From NCBI RefSeq assembly GCF_002796985.1, contig NZ_PEKX01000006.1, positions 62,001-126,000 on the forward strand: a stretch of DNA of 64,000 nt, written 5' to 3'. Under the pieces are notes generated by a model. That model saw only the letters and a program-made list of their open reading frames with translations, was not told where the DNA came from and did no database searches. Positions within the stretch are counted from its first letter, which is position 1. Every line of letters begins with the position of its first letter. Positions 53,290-61,866 of the stretch are shown one piece after another. This DNA is from Pseudomonas sp. (GTDB lineage Bacteria; Pseudomonadota; Gammaproteobacteria; Pseudomonadales; Pseudomonadaceae). Both the position numbers and the translations under genes were made by a program.

Positions 53290-53943
53290 TCAGATCGACA
53301 ACGGCCGCAAACGCCCCTGCGGCTTGGGCTCGGCACCATTGTCCGGCGCGGTGCCTCGCAGTACCAGGCGGGTGATGGTCTCGATGGCGGCCTCGAAGTC
53401 CGCATCGCTGAGGCTGGCCTTGCCGGTGACGATGGAAATCTGCCAGTCGAAATCGGCGTAGGTCTGAGTCGCCGCCCAGATGGTGAACAGCAGGTGATGC
53501 GGGTCCACCGACGCCAGCAGCCCGCGGTCGATCCAGCTCTGCAGGCAGGCAATATTGCGCTGGGCCTGGGTGTTCAGCTCATCCAGGTATTCCTTCGGCA
53601 GGTGCGGCGCACCGTGCATCAGTTCGCTGGCGAACACCTTCGAGGCGTGCGGCAGTTCCTGGGATATCTTCACCTTGGAGCGGATGTAGGCGCGCAGTGC
53701 CTCACTCGGCTCGTCGTCCTCGCGGAATGGCGCGGAGGCCTGCAGCAGCGGCTCGACGACGCTTTCCAGCACGCAGCGGTAAAGGTTTTCCTTGGACTGG
53801 AAGTAGTAATAGACGTTGGGCTTGGGCAGCCCCGCGCGAGCGGCGATGTCGCTGGTCTTGGTCGCCGCGAAACCCTTCTCGGCAAATTCCTCGCTGGCTG
53901 CTCGCAGGATGAGGCGCCGGTTACGCTCGCGAATGCTGGTCAT
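53290..53943 (-). CDS. TetR-family regulator, RutR-like
   Basis: The 217-aa regulator has the TetR helix-turn-helix (RLILRAASEEFAEKGFAATK, TSDIAARAGLPKPNVYYYFQ) and a YcdC/RutR-type C-terminal domain (LTIWAATQTYADFDWQISIV-like stretch). It is positioned next to the glyoxylate/purine block, so a pyrimidine- or purine-degradation signal is a reasonable guess. ATG 53943 has a modest ribosome site. Confidence 0.9.
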   Translation of the reverse strand: MTSIRERNRRLILRAASEEFAEKGFAATKTSDIAARAGLPKPNVYYYFQSKENLYRCVLESVVEPLLQASAPFREDDEPSEALRAYIRSKVKISQELPHASKVFASELMHGAPHLPKEYLDELNTQAQRNIACLQSWIDRGLLASVDPHHLLFTIWAATQTYADFDWQISIVTGKASLSDADFEAAIETITRLVLRGTAPDNGAEPKPQGRLRPLSI

Positions 53944-54074
53944 TGGCTGGTCTTCTTTCTTTTATTGCTGTTGTCACAGAACAGAGCCGGGCATGGTAGC
54001 ACCGGGCTCTCGAGCCTCTCAACTCGGCCCGGTCGCGGGTACTGGCGTGCAATTTCCTGACTCGCGGGTCGATT

Positions 54075-54086
54075 TTGTGTATACAG
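54075..54086. promoter_or_regulatory. TTGTGTATACAG operator upstream of the TetR gene
   Basis: It contains the perfect palindrome TGTATACA (54078-54085), 130 bp before the tetR start and 70 bp before moaA. Confidence 0.5.
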
Positions 54087-54154
54087 CGATGGCGTTCTAA
54101 GGTATTTCTAGCGCACTTTCGTTCGGCACCTGCCATCCGGAAAATCCCACTGCC

Positions 54155-55150
54155 ATGCCCGATTCCCAGTTGGTCGACCCCTTCGGTCGACGCATTACCT
54201 ACCTGCGCCTGTCGGTCACCGACCGCTGCGACTTCCGCTGCACCTACTGCATGAGCGAAGACATGCAGTTCCTGCCGCGCGACCAGGTGTTGAGCCTGGA
54301 GGAACTTGAAGCCGTGGCCGACGCCTTCATTGGTCTGGGTGTGAAGCGCATCCGCATCACCGGCGGCGAGCCGCTGGTGCGCAAGGGCCTGACCGGTCTG
54401 CTGAAGCGGTTGGGTGCGCGTCCGGAGCTGGAAGACCTCTCCATCACCACCAATGGCTCGCAACTGCGCGAGCGCGCGGCCGAACTGCGCGCCGCCGGTG
54501 TGCGCCGCCTGAATATCAGCCTGGACTCGCTGCGCCGTGAACGCTTCGCCGCCTTCACTCGATCCGACAAGCTGGAGCAGGTGCTCGACGGCATCGACGC
54601 CGCCCGCGAAGCCGGGTTCGAGCGCATCAAGCTCAATGCCGTGGTGCAGAAAGGCCGCAATGACGACGAAGTCTGCGACCTGGTGGCCTTCGCCCTGGAG
54701 AAGGGCATCGACATCAGTTTCATCGAAGAGATGCCGCTGGGCAGCGTCAGCAGCCACGAGCGCAAGCAGACTCTGTGCAGCAGCGACGAAGTCCGCGCGC
54801 AGCTCGCCGAGCGCTGGCAATTGCTGCCGACGCCCGAGCGCAGCGGTGGGCCGTCGCGTTACTACCGCATCGACGGTAACGCCAGCCGCATCGGCTTCAT
54901 TTCCCCGCACAGTCACAACTTCTGTGGCGACTGCAATCGCGTACGGGTGACTGCTGAAGGCAAGCTGGTGCTCTGCCTGGGGCACGAAGGCGCACTGGAC
55001 TTGCGCCAACTGCTGCGCGAGCACCCTGGCGATGGCGTGCGCCTGCGCGATGCACTGATGCAGGCGCTGCAGCTCAAGCCCGAACGACACCACTTCGAGG
55101 CGGATCGACAAGTGCAGGTACTGCGCTTCATGAGCATGACCGGCGGCTGA
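54155..55150 (+). CDS. moaA: GTP 3',8-cyclase MoaA (molybdenum cofactor)
   Basis: The 331-aa radical-SAM enzyme has an N-terminal cluster motif C-x3-C-x2-C in DRCDFRCTYCMS. The C-terminal cluster has Cys in NFCGDCNRVRVT and LCLGHEGA. RITGGEPLVRKGL and ITTNGSQL bind SAM. It starts molybdopterin synthesis. It stands alone; other moa genes are not in the window, and a second moaA elsewhere is likely. Confidence 0.95.
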   Translation: MPDSQLVDPFGRRITYLRLSVTDRCDFRCTYCMSEDMQFLPRDQVLSLEELEAVADAFIGLGVKRIRITGGEPLVRKGLTGLLKRLGARPELEDLSITTNGSQLRERAAELRAAGVRRLNISLDSLRRERFAAFTRSDKLEQVLDGIDAAREAGFERIKLNAVVQKGRNDDEVCDLVAFALEKGIDISFIEEMPLGSVSSHERKQTLCSSDEVRAQLAERWQLLPTPERSGGPSRYYRIDGNASRIGFISPHSHNFCGDCNRVRVTAEGKLVLCLGHEGALDLRQLLREHPGDGVRLRDALMQALQLKPERHHFEADRQVQVLRFMSMTGG

Positions 55151-55184
55151 GTCCGCCACGGCGGCTGCCCGGCCCGCCTGACAG

Positions 55185-55205
55185 AACAAAAACAACAGCT
55201 AACAA
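55185..55205 (+). promoter_or_regulatory. A-rich Hfq/Crc-like motif before the solute-binding protein gene
   Basis: AACAAAAACAACAGCTAACA ends right at the AAGGAGA ribosome site. Repeated A-A-N units are Hfq/Crc targets in Pseudomonas. Confidence 0.45.
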
Positions 55206-55215
55206 GGAGAGTCGT

Positions 55216-56034
55216 TTGAAGCTCAAGGCCTTCTGCTGCGCGCTTGCCAGCATCCTTTCCACTGGCGTCATGGCGCAGACCTATGTGGTCGGCGTCGAGA
55301 AACTCGCCTTCGCCCCGCACTACGTCACCGATGCACAGGGCAATTACCAGGGCTTCGCCCGAGAAGTGCTGGACCTGTTCGCCAGCACCAATGGCATCAC
55401 CCTGGAATACCGCCCACTACCGGTGGATGCCCTGCTGCCGGCGCTGCTTTCCGGCCAGGTCGACCTCAAGTACCCGGACAACCCCAACTGGGCGCCCGAA
55501 CAGAAGGCCGGGAAAACCCTGCGTTACAGCCAGCCGGTGAGCCAATATGTCGATGGCGTGCTGGTGGCGCCGGAGCGGCTGGGACAGGGCGTCGGCGCGC
55601 TGAAGCGGCTGGCGCTGGTGGACGGCTGGACGCCTCGTGGTTACGAGCAGCAGGTGCAGTCCGGGCAGATCAGCATCGCGCCGGGCGCCGACCTGCGGCA
55701 GATGATTCACGCCGCGCTGAAGAAGCAGGCTGATGGCGCCTATTTCAACGTGGTGGTCGCCACCTACTACCTGGACAATATTCGCGCGAAGCCGGGCGCT
55801 CTGGTGTTCGATCCGTCGCTGCCGCACACCCGCAGCGCCTTCCACCTGTCCACGGTGAAGCAGGGCGAGCTGGTCGAGCGCTTCGACCGCTTCCTCGTCG
55901 ACCACGCCAAGGAAGTCGCTGCGCTCAAGACGAAGTATGGTGTCGAGGCGAGCCTGGATTCCGAGCACCTGGGCGTCGAGCAGTGGAAAGTGGACTTCCT
56001 CGAGCGCCAGAAAGCGAAACAGAAGTCGCCCTGA
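55216..56034 (+). CDS. Periplasmic solute-binding protein (SBP_bac_3-like)
   Basis: The 272-aa protein has a signal peptide (LKAFCCALASILSTGVMAQ) and a bilobed amino-acid-type binding fold: LAFAPHYVTDAQGNYQGFAR, YRPLPVDALLPALLSGQVDL and GVLVAPERLGQG. TTG 55216 is the start because AAGGAGA precedes it and the signal peptide begins there. No permease or ATPase gene follows, so it may be an orphan or may sense rather than transport. Confidence 0.78.
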   Translation: MKLKAFCCALASILSTGVMAQTYVVGVEKLAFAPHYVTDAQGNYQGFAREVLDLFASTNGITLEYRPLPVDALLPALLSGQVDLKYPDNPNWAPEQKAGKTLRYSQPVSQYVDGVLVAPERLGQGVGALKRLALVDGWTPRGYEQQVQSGQISIAPGADLRQMIHAALKKQADGAYFNVVVATYYLDNIRAKPGALVFDPSLPHTRSAFHLSTVKQGELVERFDRFLVDHAKEVAALKTKYGVEASLDSEHLGVEQWKVDFLERQKAKQKSP

Positions 56035-56143
56035 GCCGTCTTCTTCCCTAAAATCGCCGCTGCCGTTCGCGCGCCAGCCGTAGGGAGGATGAAGTGCGCC
56101 GCGCCTTGTTCTTCCTTCTCCGCCATTCCCAGCCGGAGCCGGC

Positions 56144-56629
56144 ATGAGCGATCTCCGCATTCCCTTGCGCGAGGGCGCGCTGGTTTGCCCCGGCTTTCGC
56201 ATCCAGGCCCAGCCTGAACCCTCGCTGGAGATCGATGGCGATCTGCTCTGGGCGCTGGAGCAGCCGCGGTGGTGCCCCGTGGCAGTGTTGCTGGAAGAGC
56301 GTGACGGCGCGTTTTGGATCACCCCGCTTCCGTTGGCGCAGCAGCCCGGTTTCGACCCGCAACGGGTGATCGGCTGGTGCGACGAGCCGGTGCGCATCGA
56401 GCAGCCTGAAGGTGTCGAAGATGCGGAGGCCGCTATCCATTGGTGGCGTGGCGGCACAGTCGAGGACGTGCGCGGACGCATCAGCCACCACCCCTGGGGG
56501 CGTCTGTTGCGCCTCGAAGGTCCGGGTATCGGCCCGGAGCACATTCTCTTTCCCCGTGGCCACGCCTGCCTCTACCTGGGTCATCTGGACGCCGACTGGA
56601 GCCAATTGCGCTTCGAACTCTTTGCCTGA
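56144..56629 (+). CDS. Conserved hypothetical protein
   Basis: The 161-aa soluble protein has many Trp/Pro/Gly residues (DLLWALEQPRWCPVAVLLEE, PWGRLLRLEGPGIGPEHIL). ATG 56144 has GGAG at 6 nt. No family is recognised. It is on the same strand as its neighbours with 109 bp upstream and 131 bp downstream. Confidence 0.65.
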   Translation: MSDLRIPLREGALVCPGFRIQAQPEPSLEIDGDLLWALEQPRWCPVAVLLEERDGAFWITPLPLAQQPGFDPQRVIGWCDEPVRIEQPEGVEDAEAAIHWWRGGTVEDVRGRISHHPWGRLLRLEGPGIGPEHILFPRGHACLYLGHLDADWSQLRFELFA

Positions 56630-56760
56630 GCCAGCATCTCACTAGATAGCGGCCCTGCGGTTGCCGCCGAAGTGGCGGGAGCGTGGTGGTCGGTTGTCTC
56701 GCGTGCGAGCGGCCTGCACCTCCTGCTTAGTGCATGCAGTCCATGATGAGGTGACCCAGA

Positions 56761-57156
56761 ATGACCATAACAAAACGGGTAAAAAGCCTTGCGGCAGTCC
56801 TGGTGTTCGCGCAGTTGGGTGTCGTTGCGCAAATCCCGTTGGCTCAGGCCGCCATGGTGGGTACGGGCGAAGTGCTGCAGGCACAGCAGCAACAGGTCGA
56901 CCGCGAACAGTTGTTGAAGATGCTCGATGACCAGGGGGTGCAGAAAAAGCTGCAGTCCATGGGCGTGGAGCGCGGCAAGGTCGAACAGCGCATCAAGAGT
57001 CTGTCCAACGAAGAGCTCGCGCAGTTCAACCAGCAACTGGACCAGGCGCCGGCGGGTGGGATCATCGGCATCATCCTGTTGTTCCTGCTGATCTTCGTGA
57101 TCACCGACATGCTGTGTATTACCCACATCTTCACCTTCGTGAGGTGCCAGCGTTGA
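56761..57156 (+). CDS. PA2779-type small membrane protein
   Basis: The 131-aa exported protein has a signal sequence (LAAVLVFAQLGVVAQIPLAQA), a helical Gln-rich middle (QQQQVDREQLLKMLDDQGVQ, KRIKSLSNEELAQFNQQLDQ-like) and a C-terminal membrane segment (GIIGIILLFLLIFVITDML). The architecture recalls the PA2779 family. The next gene starts inside its stop (TTGA), so they are coupled. Confidence 0.82.
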   Translation: MTITKRVKSLAAVLVFAQLGVVAQIPLAQAAMVGTGEVLQAQQQQVDREQLLKMLDDQGVQKKLQSMGVERGKVEQRIKSLSNEELAQFNQQLDQAPAGGIIGIILLFLLIFVITDMLCITHIFTFVRCQR

Positions 57157-58112
57157 GGTGCTGGGCCATGGCCGTCGCCCTCGCGGCGGCCGTGGCACTC
57201 GGCGGCTGCGCGCAGTCGCCGACGCTGCCATCCAGCGTGGAGGCGTTGCCGGAGCGAGTGGAGCTGAGCGATGTGCAGTTCTTCCCGCAGCAGGAGTTTC
57301 AGTGCGGCCCGGCCGCGCTCGCGACCATGCTTAACCAGCGCGGCGTGCGGGTGACTCCTCGCGAGCTGAAGGATCGGGTGTTCATCCCCGGCCGCGAGGG
57401 CAGCCTGCAGGTGGAGCTGGTGGCCGCGGCTCGGGAGAAGGGCATGTTGGTCTATCCGCTCAAGCCGCGCCTGGAGAGCATCCTCAGCGAAGTGGCGGCG
57501 GGCAATCCGGTGCTGATCCTGCAGAATCAGGGGCTGGACTGGCTGCCGGTCTGGCACTTCGCAGTGGTGGTCGGCTTTGACCGCAATCGCCACGAACTGA
57601 TCCTCCGCTCGGGCATCACCGAGCGCCTGGTGATCGACTTCACCGCCTTCGACCTGACCTGGAAACGCAGCCAGCGCTGGGCGGTGCTGACCGTACCGGT
57701 GGATCGCCTGCCTGCCACGGCGGAGCCGACAGCCTGGTTGCGGGCGGCTCATGACCTGGAGGAAACCGGGCAGCCGGCGTTGGCGGAGCAGGCCTATCGC
57801 ACCGCGACCCGTGCCTGGCCGCAGGAGTCCCTCGGCTGGTTCGCCCTCGCCAACGCGCGTTACACGGACGGCAACCTGAGTGATGCCGAGGACGCGCTGC
57901 GCCGCAGTGTCGGCGCGAAGCCGGCGTTTGCAGCGGGCTGGTTCAATCTGGCCAACGTGCTGGGTGAGCGCGGCTGCCCGCAGCAGGCCGGCGTCGCGGC
58001 GAGTTGTGCGCGTCACTTGGCGCCGGACGATGCGCGTTTCTCGCAGAAAGTCAGCAGTGCGGCAGTGGCGGGTGCCAGTTGCCAGTCGGTACCGGCCTGC
58101 CCGGCGAACTGA
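57153..58112 (+). CDS. PA2778-type lipoprotein: C39-like peptidase domain plus TPR
   Basis: The start TTG 57153 overlaps the PA2779-like stop and has GAGGTG at 6 nt. The 319-aa product has lipobox L-G-G-C (Cys at about residue 19). A papain-like C39 domain follows, with catalytic Cys in EFQCGPAALATML and His in WLPVWHFAVVVGFD. Two TPR-like repeats (WLRAAHDLEETGQPALAEQA; SLGWFALANARYTDGNLSDA) complete it. Probable outer-membrane-anchored protease or maturation factor; the substrate, possibly the adjacent membrane protein, is unknown. Confidence 0.82.
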   Translation: MRCWAMAVALAAAVALGGCAQSPTLPSSVEALPERVELSDVQFFPQQEFQCGPAALATMLNQRGVRVTPRELKDRVFIPGREGSLQVELVAAAREKGMLVYPLKPRLESILSEVAAGNPVLILQNQGLDWLPVWHFAVVVGFDRNRHELILRSGITERLVIDFTAFDLTWKRSQRWAVLTVPVDRLPATAEPTAWLRAAHDLEETGQPALAEQAYRTATRAWPQESLGWFALANARYTDGNLSDAEDALRRSVGAKPAFAAGWFNLANVLGERGCPQQAGVAASCARHLAPDDARFSQKVSSAAVAGASCQSVPACPAN

Positions 58113-58276
58113 GGCTGCCGGTTCCTGAGCCAAAGCGGGGAGGGCGTAGCGAGTCCTGCAATGCCCCCGGCGAGGTGCTTGGCGTGGCCACGAAAAAAAC
58201 ATCGGTACGCGGCGGAGCGTCAGCCAAGGCGAGTGCGTCGGCTGCGAAGAAGGTGGCGCCTCGCGATGAAAAAGAA

Positions 58277-58298
58277 AACGGCGCCCAGAGGCGCCGTT
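58277..58298 (-). terminator. Rho-independent terminator of pauB
   Basis: A 9-bp perfect stem (58277-58285 with 58290-58298) is followed on the minus strand by TTTTCTTTTTC, just after the stop at 58321. Confidence 0.85.
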
Positions 58299-58320
58299 CT
58301 TCTTCGTGCGGTGCGGAGCG

Positions 58321-59604
58321 TCAGACGCCCAGCTTGTCTCGCAGGGTGTAGTACCAGGCACCGATCGCGGAGAACGGAACCTGGAACATGCGCCCGCCCG
58401 GGAAGGGATAGTGCGGCAGATCGGCAAAGGCGTCGAAACGCTCGGCCTGGCCACGCAGGGCCTCGGCCAGCACCTTGCCGGCGAGGTGGGTATAGGTAAC
58501 GCCGTGGCCGGAGCAGCCCTGGGAGTAGTAGATGTTGTCGCCGATGCGGCCAACCTGCGGCAGGCGCGAGAGGGTCAGCAGGAAGTTGCCGGTCCAGGCG
58601 AAGTCGATCTTCACGTCCTTCAGCTGCGGGAAGACCTTGAGCATCTTCGGACGAATGATCGCCTCGATGTTCGACGGATCACGCGCACCGTAGACCACGC
58701 CGCCGCCGAAGATCAGACGGTTGTCGCCGGTCAGGCGGTAGTAGTCGAGCAGGTAGTTGCAGTCTTCGACGCAGTAGTCCTGCGGCAGCAGGGACTTGGC
58801 CAGGTCGGCGCTCAGCGGCTCGGTGGTGATCACCTGGGTCCCGCACGGCATGGACTTGGACGCCAGTTCCGGAACCAGGCCGCCGAGGTAGGCGTTACCG
58901 GCCACCACGATGAACTTGGCTTTTACGCGGCCTTGCGGAGTGTGCACGACCGGGTTGGCACCACGTTCGATACGGATGGCAGGAGACTGCTCGTGAATCA
59001 CGCCGCCCAGCGATTCCACGGCCGCGGCTTCGCCCAGGGCGAGGTTCAGCGGGTGGATGTGGCCGCCGCTCATGTCGAGCATGCCGCCGACGTAGCTGTC
59101 GGTCTTGACGACTTCGCGGATGCGCTTGGCGTCCAGCAGTTCCAGCTGGGTGTGGCCGAAACGCTCCCACAGCTTCTTCTGGGACTCCAGGTGGCCCATC
59201 TGCTTGGCGCTGAGGGCCGCGAACACGCCACCGTCCTTCAGGTCGCACTGGATGTTGTACTTGGCGATACGATCGCGAATGATGCGGCCGCCTTCGAAAG
59301 CCATGTCACCCAGCAATTTGGCCTGCTTGGCGCCGACGGTGCGTTCGATGACGTCGATGTCACGGCTATAGCTGTTGACGATCTGGCCGCCGTTGCGGCC
59401 CGACGCGCCGAAGCCGACCTTGGCGGCTTCCAGTACGGTGACCTTGAAGCCGCTTTCCAGCAGGAACAGGGCGGTCGACAAGCCGGTGTAGCCTGCGCCG
59501 ATCACGCAGACATCGGTTTCCACCTCGCCCTGCAGTTCAGGACGGGCCGGAACCGGGTTGGCCGAAGCTGCGTAATAGGAAGTGGGGTAGGAAGTGTGCG
59601 GCAT
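58321..59604 (-). CDS. pauB: Gamma-glutamylputrescine oxidase (PauB/PuuB-type FAD enzyme)
   Basis: The 427-aa DAO-family flavoprotein has an FAD-binding GAGYTGLSTALFLLESGF near residue 36, GFGASGRNGGQIV and the C-terminal FAWTGNFLLTLSRLPQVGRI, YYSQGCSGHGVTYTHLAGK. This matches PauB enzymes that oxidise gamma-glutamyl-polyamines. From memory, PAO1 pauB3 (PA2776) also neighbours the PA2778/2779 pair. It lies opposite those genes, convergent. Confidence 0.88.
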   Translation of the reverse strand: MPHTSYPTSYYAASANPVPARPELQGEVETDVCVIGAGYTGLSTALFLLESGFKVTVLEAAKVGFGASGRNGGQIVNSYSRDIDVIERTVGAKQAKLLGDMAFEGGRIIRDRIAKYNIQCDLKDGGVFAALSAKQMGHLESQKKLWERFGHTQLELLDAKRIREVVKTDSYVGGMLDMSGGHIHPLNLALGEAAAVESLGGVIHEQSPAIRIERGANPVVHTPQGRVKAKFIVVAGNAYLGGLVPELASKSMPCGTQVITTEPLSADLAKSLLPQDYCVEDCNYLLDYYRLTGDNRLIFGGGVVYGARDPSNIEAIIRPKMLKVFPQLKDVKIDFAWTGNFLLTLSRLPQVGRIGDNIYYSQGCSGHGVTYTHLAGKVLAEALRGQAERFDAFADLPHYPFPGGRMFQVPFSAIGAWYYTLRDKLGV

Positions 59605-59789
59605 AATGCACCTGTGTTTGTTATTTTTTACGAGATGAGCGGATGCTACCTGAGTCGAATCTGGCCGGCTAGTGCCCGTGCAAAATAATTTACGGACGGT
59701 CGAACATAAAAAAATTCACTTTTTCAGTGGCTTAGCTGAAAAAGTGCTTGACGCTCGAAAGTGATCGCGTAGAATGCGCCCCACACGAC

Positions 59790-59866
59790 AGGCACATAGC
59801 TCAGTTGGTTAGAGCACCACCTTGACATGGTGGGGGTCGTTGGTTCGAGTCCAATTGTGCCTACCA
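59790..59866 (+). tRNA. tRNA-Val (GAC anticodon)
   Basis: 77 nt including encoded CCA. Acceptor AGGCACA pairs with TGTGCCT; D-loop TAGCTCAGTTGGTTAGAGCA; anticodon stem CCACC-TT-GAC-AT-GGTGG; T-arm GTTGGTTCGAGTCCAAT. A following hairpin is its terminator. There is no att duplication or integrase. Confidence 0.97.
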
Positions 59867-59893
59867 AACAAACCCGCTTCTGGCGGTACTTAG

Positions 59894-59921
59894 AGGGCGA
59901 TCCGAAAGGATCGCCCTTTTT
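59894..59921 (+). terminator. Rho-independent terminator of tRNA-Val
   Basis: A 10-bp perfect stem (59894-59903 with 59908-59917) has a GAAA tetraloop and five T. Confidence 0.93.
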
Positions 59922-60005
59922 GTTTGCCTGTGGAAAAGTTGCTGGTCCGCGAAGGCGCGGGCGCACCTGCTATGGTGTTCCCTTGGGGTGTGGTCGGAGG
60001 TGGTG

Positions 60006-60527
60006 ATGAGCAGTCTGCGATCCTGGTTGTTGTTCGGTACTTTGCTTGTCCCGTTGCCAGCGCTGGCGGAAATGCAGGTGATCTGGCCGCAGGGTTGGGA
60101 TGTCTCGCGTTCGCCGGCGGATGCCGCCGCCAATGCGCCGGTGGTTCGCCAGCGCGGCGTGCGCATGGCGCAAGACGGATCCCAGGACCTGGTCATGGAG
60201 GTTACGCGCAGTCGACTCGGTTCCGGTGTCGCGGTCAGCGTCGAGAATGTCATCGTCGAGATGCGCAAGGCGTTGCAGAAAGACTTCATGCGCCAGGGTT
60301 TCCAGGCGGCGTGCGGCAAGCCGCTGGAGACGAAGCTGGGTGGGCTGGCGGGGCTGGAAGTCCATTGCGGCATCAGTCAGAACGGCACCGAAGTGCTCAG
60401 GCAGACTGTGCAGGTCGCGCTCGGTGATGGGGTGGCCTACTCGCTGACCTATGCGGCACCGTCCCAGCGCTATGCGGCGCTGGCGGGGGAGATCGAGTCG
60501 GTGAAGGTGGGTATCAGTCTGCACTGA
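60006..60527 (+). CDS. Exported DUF4946-like protein
   Basis: The 173-aa protein has a signal peptide (MSSLRSWLLFGTLLVPLPALA). The mature part starts EMQVIWPQGWDVSRSPADAA and ends with AGEIESVKVGIS. It resembles the small periplasmic DUF4946 proteins of pseudomonads (from memory). ATG 60006 has GGAGG 5 nt upstream; the extension to 59988 lies in front of that site. Confidence 0.75.
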   Translation: MSSLRSWLLFGTLLVPLPALAEMQVIWPQGWDVSRSPADAAANAPVVRQRGVRMAQDGSQDLVMEVTRSRLGSGVAVSVENVIVEMRKALQKDFMRQGFQAACGKPLETKLGGLAGLEVHCGISQNGTEVLRQTVQVALGDGVAYSLTYAAPSQRYAALAGEIESVKVGISLH

Positions 60528-60562
60528 GTGCTGCCTTCCTTTATATAAGAAGGCACAAATGC

Positions 60563-60588
60563 AAAGCCCCGCTTAGGCGGGGCTTTTT
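60563..60588 (+). terminator. Rho-independent terminator
   Basis: A 10-bp perfect stem (60563-60572 with 60577-60586) has a TTAG loop and T tail; it serves the plus-strand DUF4946 gene. Confidence 0.9.
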
Positions 60589-60599
60589 CGTTTTCTGGC

Positions 60600-60824
60600 T
60601 CAGGCAGCGATGGTGGCTTGCACTCGCTGGATCACCGCGTTCAGCGGTGCCTCACCCAGATACTGCTGGGGATAGAGGCGCTCGGTGTGCTTGGCGATGC
60701 CATGCTCGTTCACCAGGGTGAAGCTGAAGCCATGCTTGCGCGTGGCCTGGATGACGCAGTTCAGAGGGGCGAAGGCCGCGGAGAGGGTGCCAATCGCCTC
60801 CTGGATTTGCAGGGAAGTTTTCAT
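60600..60824 (-). CDS. Small protein resembling DUF3509
   Basis: The 74-aa soluble protein runs LQIQEAIGTLSAAFAPLNCV, then TRKHGFSFTLVNEHGIAKHT and ends PLNAVIQRVQATIAA, an alpha-beta-alpha pattern that recalls the DUF3509 family confined to pseudomonads. ATG 60824 is preferred to longer in-frame starts. Function unknown. Confidence 0.65.
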   Translation of the reverse strand: MKTSLQIQEAIGTLSAAFAPLNCVIQATRKHGFSFTLVNEHGIAKHTERLYPQQYLGEAPLNAVIQRVQATIAA

Positions 60825-61264
60825 TGTCTTGTCTTTCCAAATAGGTAACGGTCCTGTGACCGTCGAAATCGTCAAAAGCTCCGGGTGCGATCTGAGAATG
60901 CAGAAGACGTGTGACCGGAATATGGCAGCGATTGGAAACTTGGGGGTCTGTCGCGCCAGGCTGCAATGTTGGGTAAAGGCAGATGATCTGACGTGGGGCG
61001 CTGATCGCTCGGGCAAATGTTCCTGGCGCGGTTGACGTGCTCTGGAATCGATGCGGAGGATGCGCTGGCCGTGGCCCTGTAGAGCCCAGATTCTGCCCTG
61101 GATCAGGTAGGGAGTACTGGGAGGGGCGACCTTGGGTTTGGTGTTCGCTTCAACGATTATAAGGAATCCTGCTAACGATGGCTAGTTTTTATACAGCCGT
61201 CGGTCAGTTCCCTGTGGTGGATAGGGTATTCCGCGGAGCGGGAGCGCTCCGCGGAAGCGCGGTG
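60825..61264. other. Intergenic region with hairpin, no gene seen
   Basis: 440 bp. It contains the inverted repeat 61229-61256 and a TATAAT sequence on the minus strand near 61157, but no convincing ORF, terminator or operator. A promoter for the small gene at 60824 must lie here. Confidence 0.5.
61229..61256 (-). repeat. 12-bp perfect hairpin after the mvaU-like gene
   Basis: TTCCGCGGAGCG pairs with CGCTCCGCGGAA around GGAG, 9 bp after the mvaU stop; no T-run on the minus strand, so it may stabilise the mRNA end rather than terminate. Confidence 0.65.
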
Positions 61265-61618
61265 TTACTGCAGCCAGGACTCCACGGTGTCGCCACCGTA
61301 CTGCTGTTTCCAGGCTTTCAGGGTCTTGTGGTTGCCGCCTTTGGTTTCGATAGTCTCGCCGTTATGCGGGTTCTTGTAGACTTTCAGTTGGCGGGTGCGG
61401 CGCGGCTGTTGTGCGGCGGCGGGCTCGGCAGAGATCTGCGGGTCGAGAATGTCGATGACATTGCGCAGGTTCATGCCGTACTGGTCCATCAGGGATTGTA
61501 GTTGATCCTTGAACTCCAGTTCTTTTTTCAGGCCGCCATCGCTCTTGAGTTTCTCGAGGAGGGCGAGTTGTTCTTGGAGTTTGCGCTCGGCTTCACGGAA
61601 TTCCGCAAGTTTGGACAT
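61265..61618 (-). CDS. mvaU: MvaT/MvaU-family xenogeneic silencer (H-NS-like)
   Basis: The 117-aa protein has an N-terminal oligomerisation coiled coil (MSKLAEFREAERKLQEQLAL). A C-terminal AT-hook-like DNA-binding motif follows (KVYKNPHNGETIETKGGNHK, TLKAWKQQYGGDTVESWL), diagnostic of MvaT/MvaU. The N-terminus MSKLAEFR is closer to MvaU than MvaT. It silences AT-rich foreign DNA, such as the receiver/kinase unit at 9-11 kb (inference). ATG 61618 has GGAG in front. Confidence 0.93.
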   Translation of the reverse strand: MSKLAEFREAERKLQEQLALLEKLKSDGGLKKELEFKDQLQSLMDQYGMNLRNVIDILDPQISAEPAAAQQPRRTRQLKVYKNPHNGETIETKGGNHKTLKAWKQQYGGDTVESWLQ

Positions 61619-61866
61619 CTAGGTGCTCCCGTAAGTAGGGTTGATTAGTACCGGGCGATTCTGTGTTCTGGTGACTGTGCGCGTCAACTGAATATATGAA
61701 TTGTTGCGATTGGGAAGAAACCTTTAAATATTAAGAGCACATGAAGGGTTGGCGAAATAATTGATCGGTGGGGGATAATGCGTGGATTCAAGGGGGTTGC
61801 CTGCCCGTCAGTAACCCCTGGAAAAACCTGTGTGCTTTATTGTGGTGCGTTGCGTGCGAGTGCTGG

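Noticed and set aside
58183..58351. Lys/Ala-rich frame (MATKKTSVRGGASAKASASA...) after the PA2778-like gene
   Set aside because: It runs through the pauB terminator and into pauB in antisense, and the start site is weak.
59790..59866. tRNA-Val as attachment site of an island
   Set aside because: There is no integrase, no duplicated 3' end and no compositional shift beside it.
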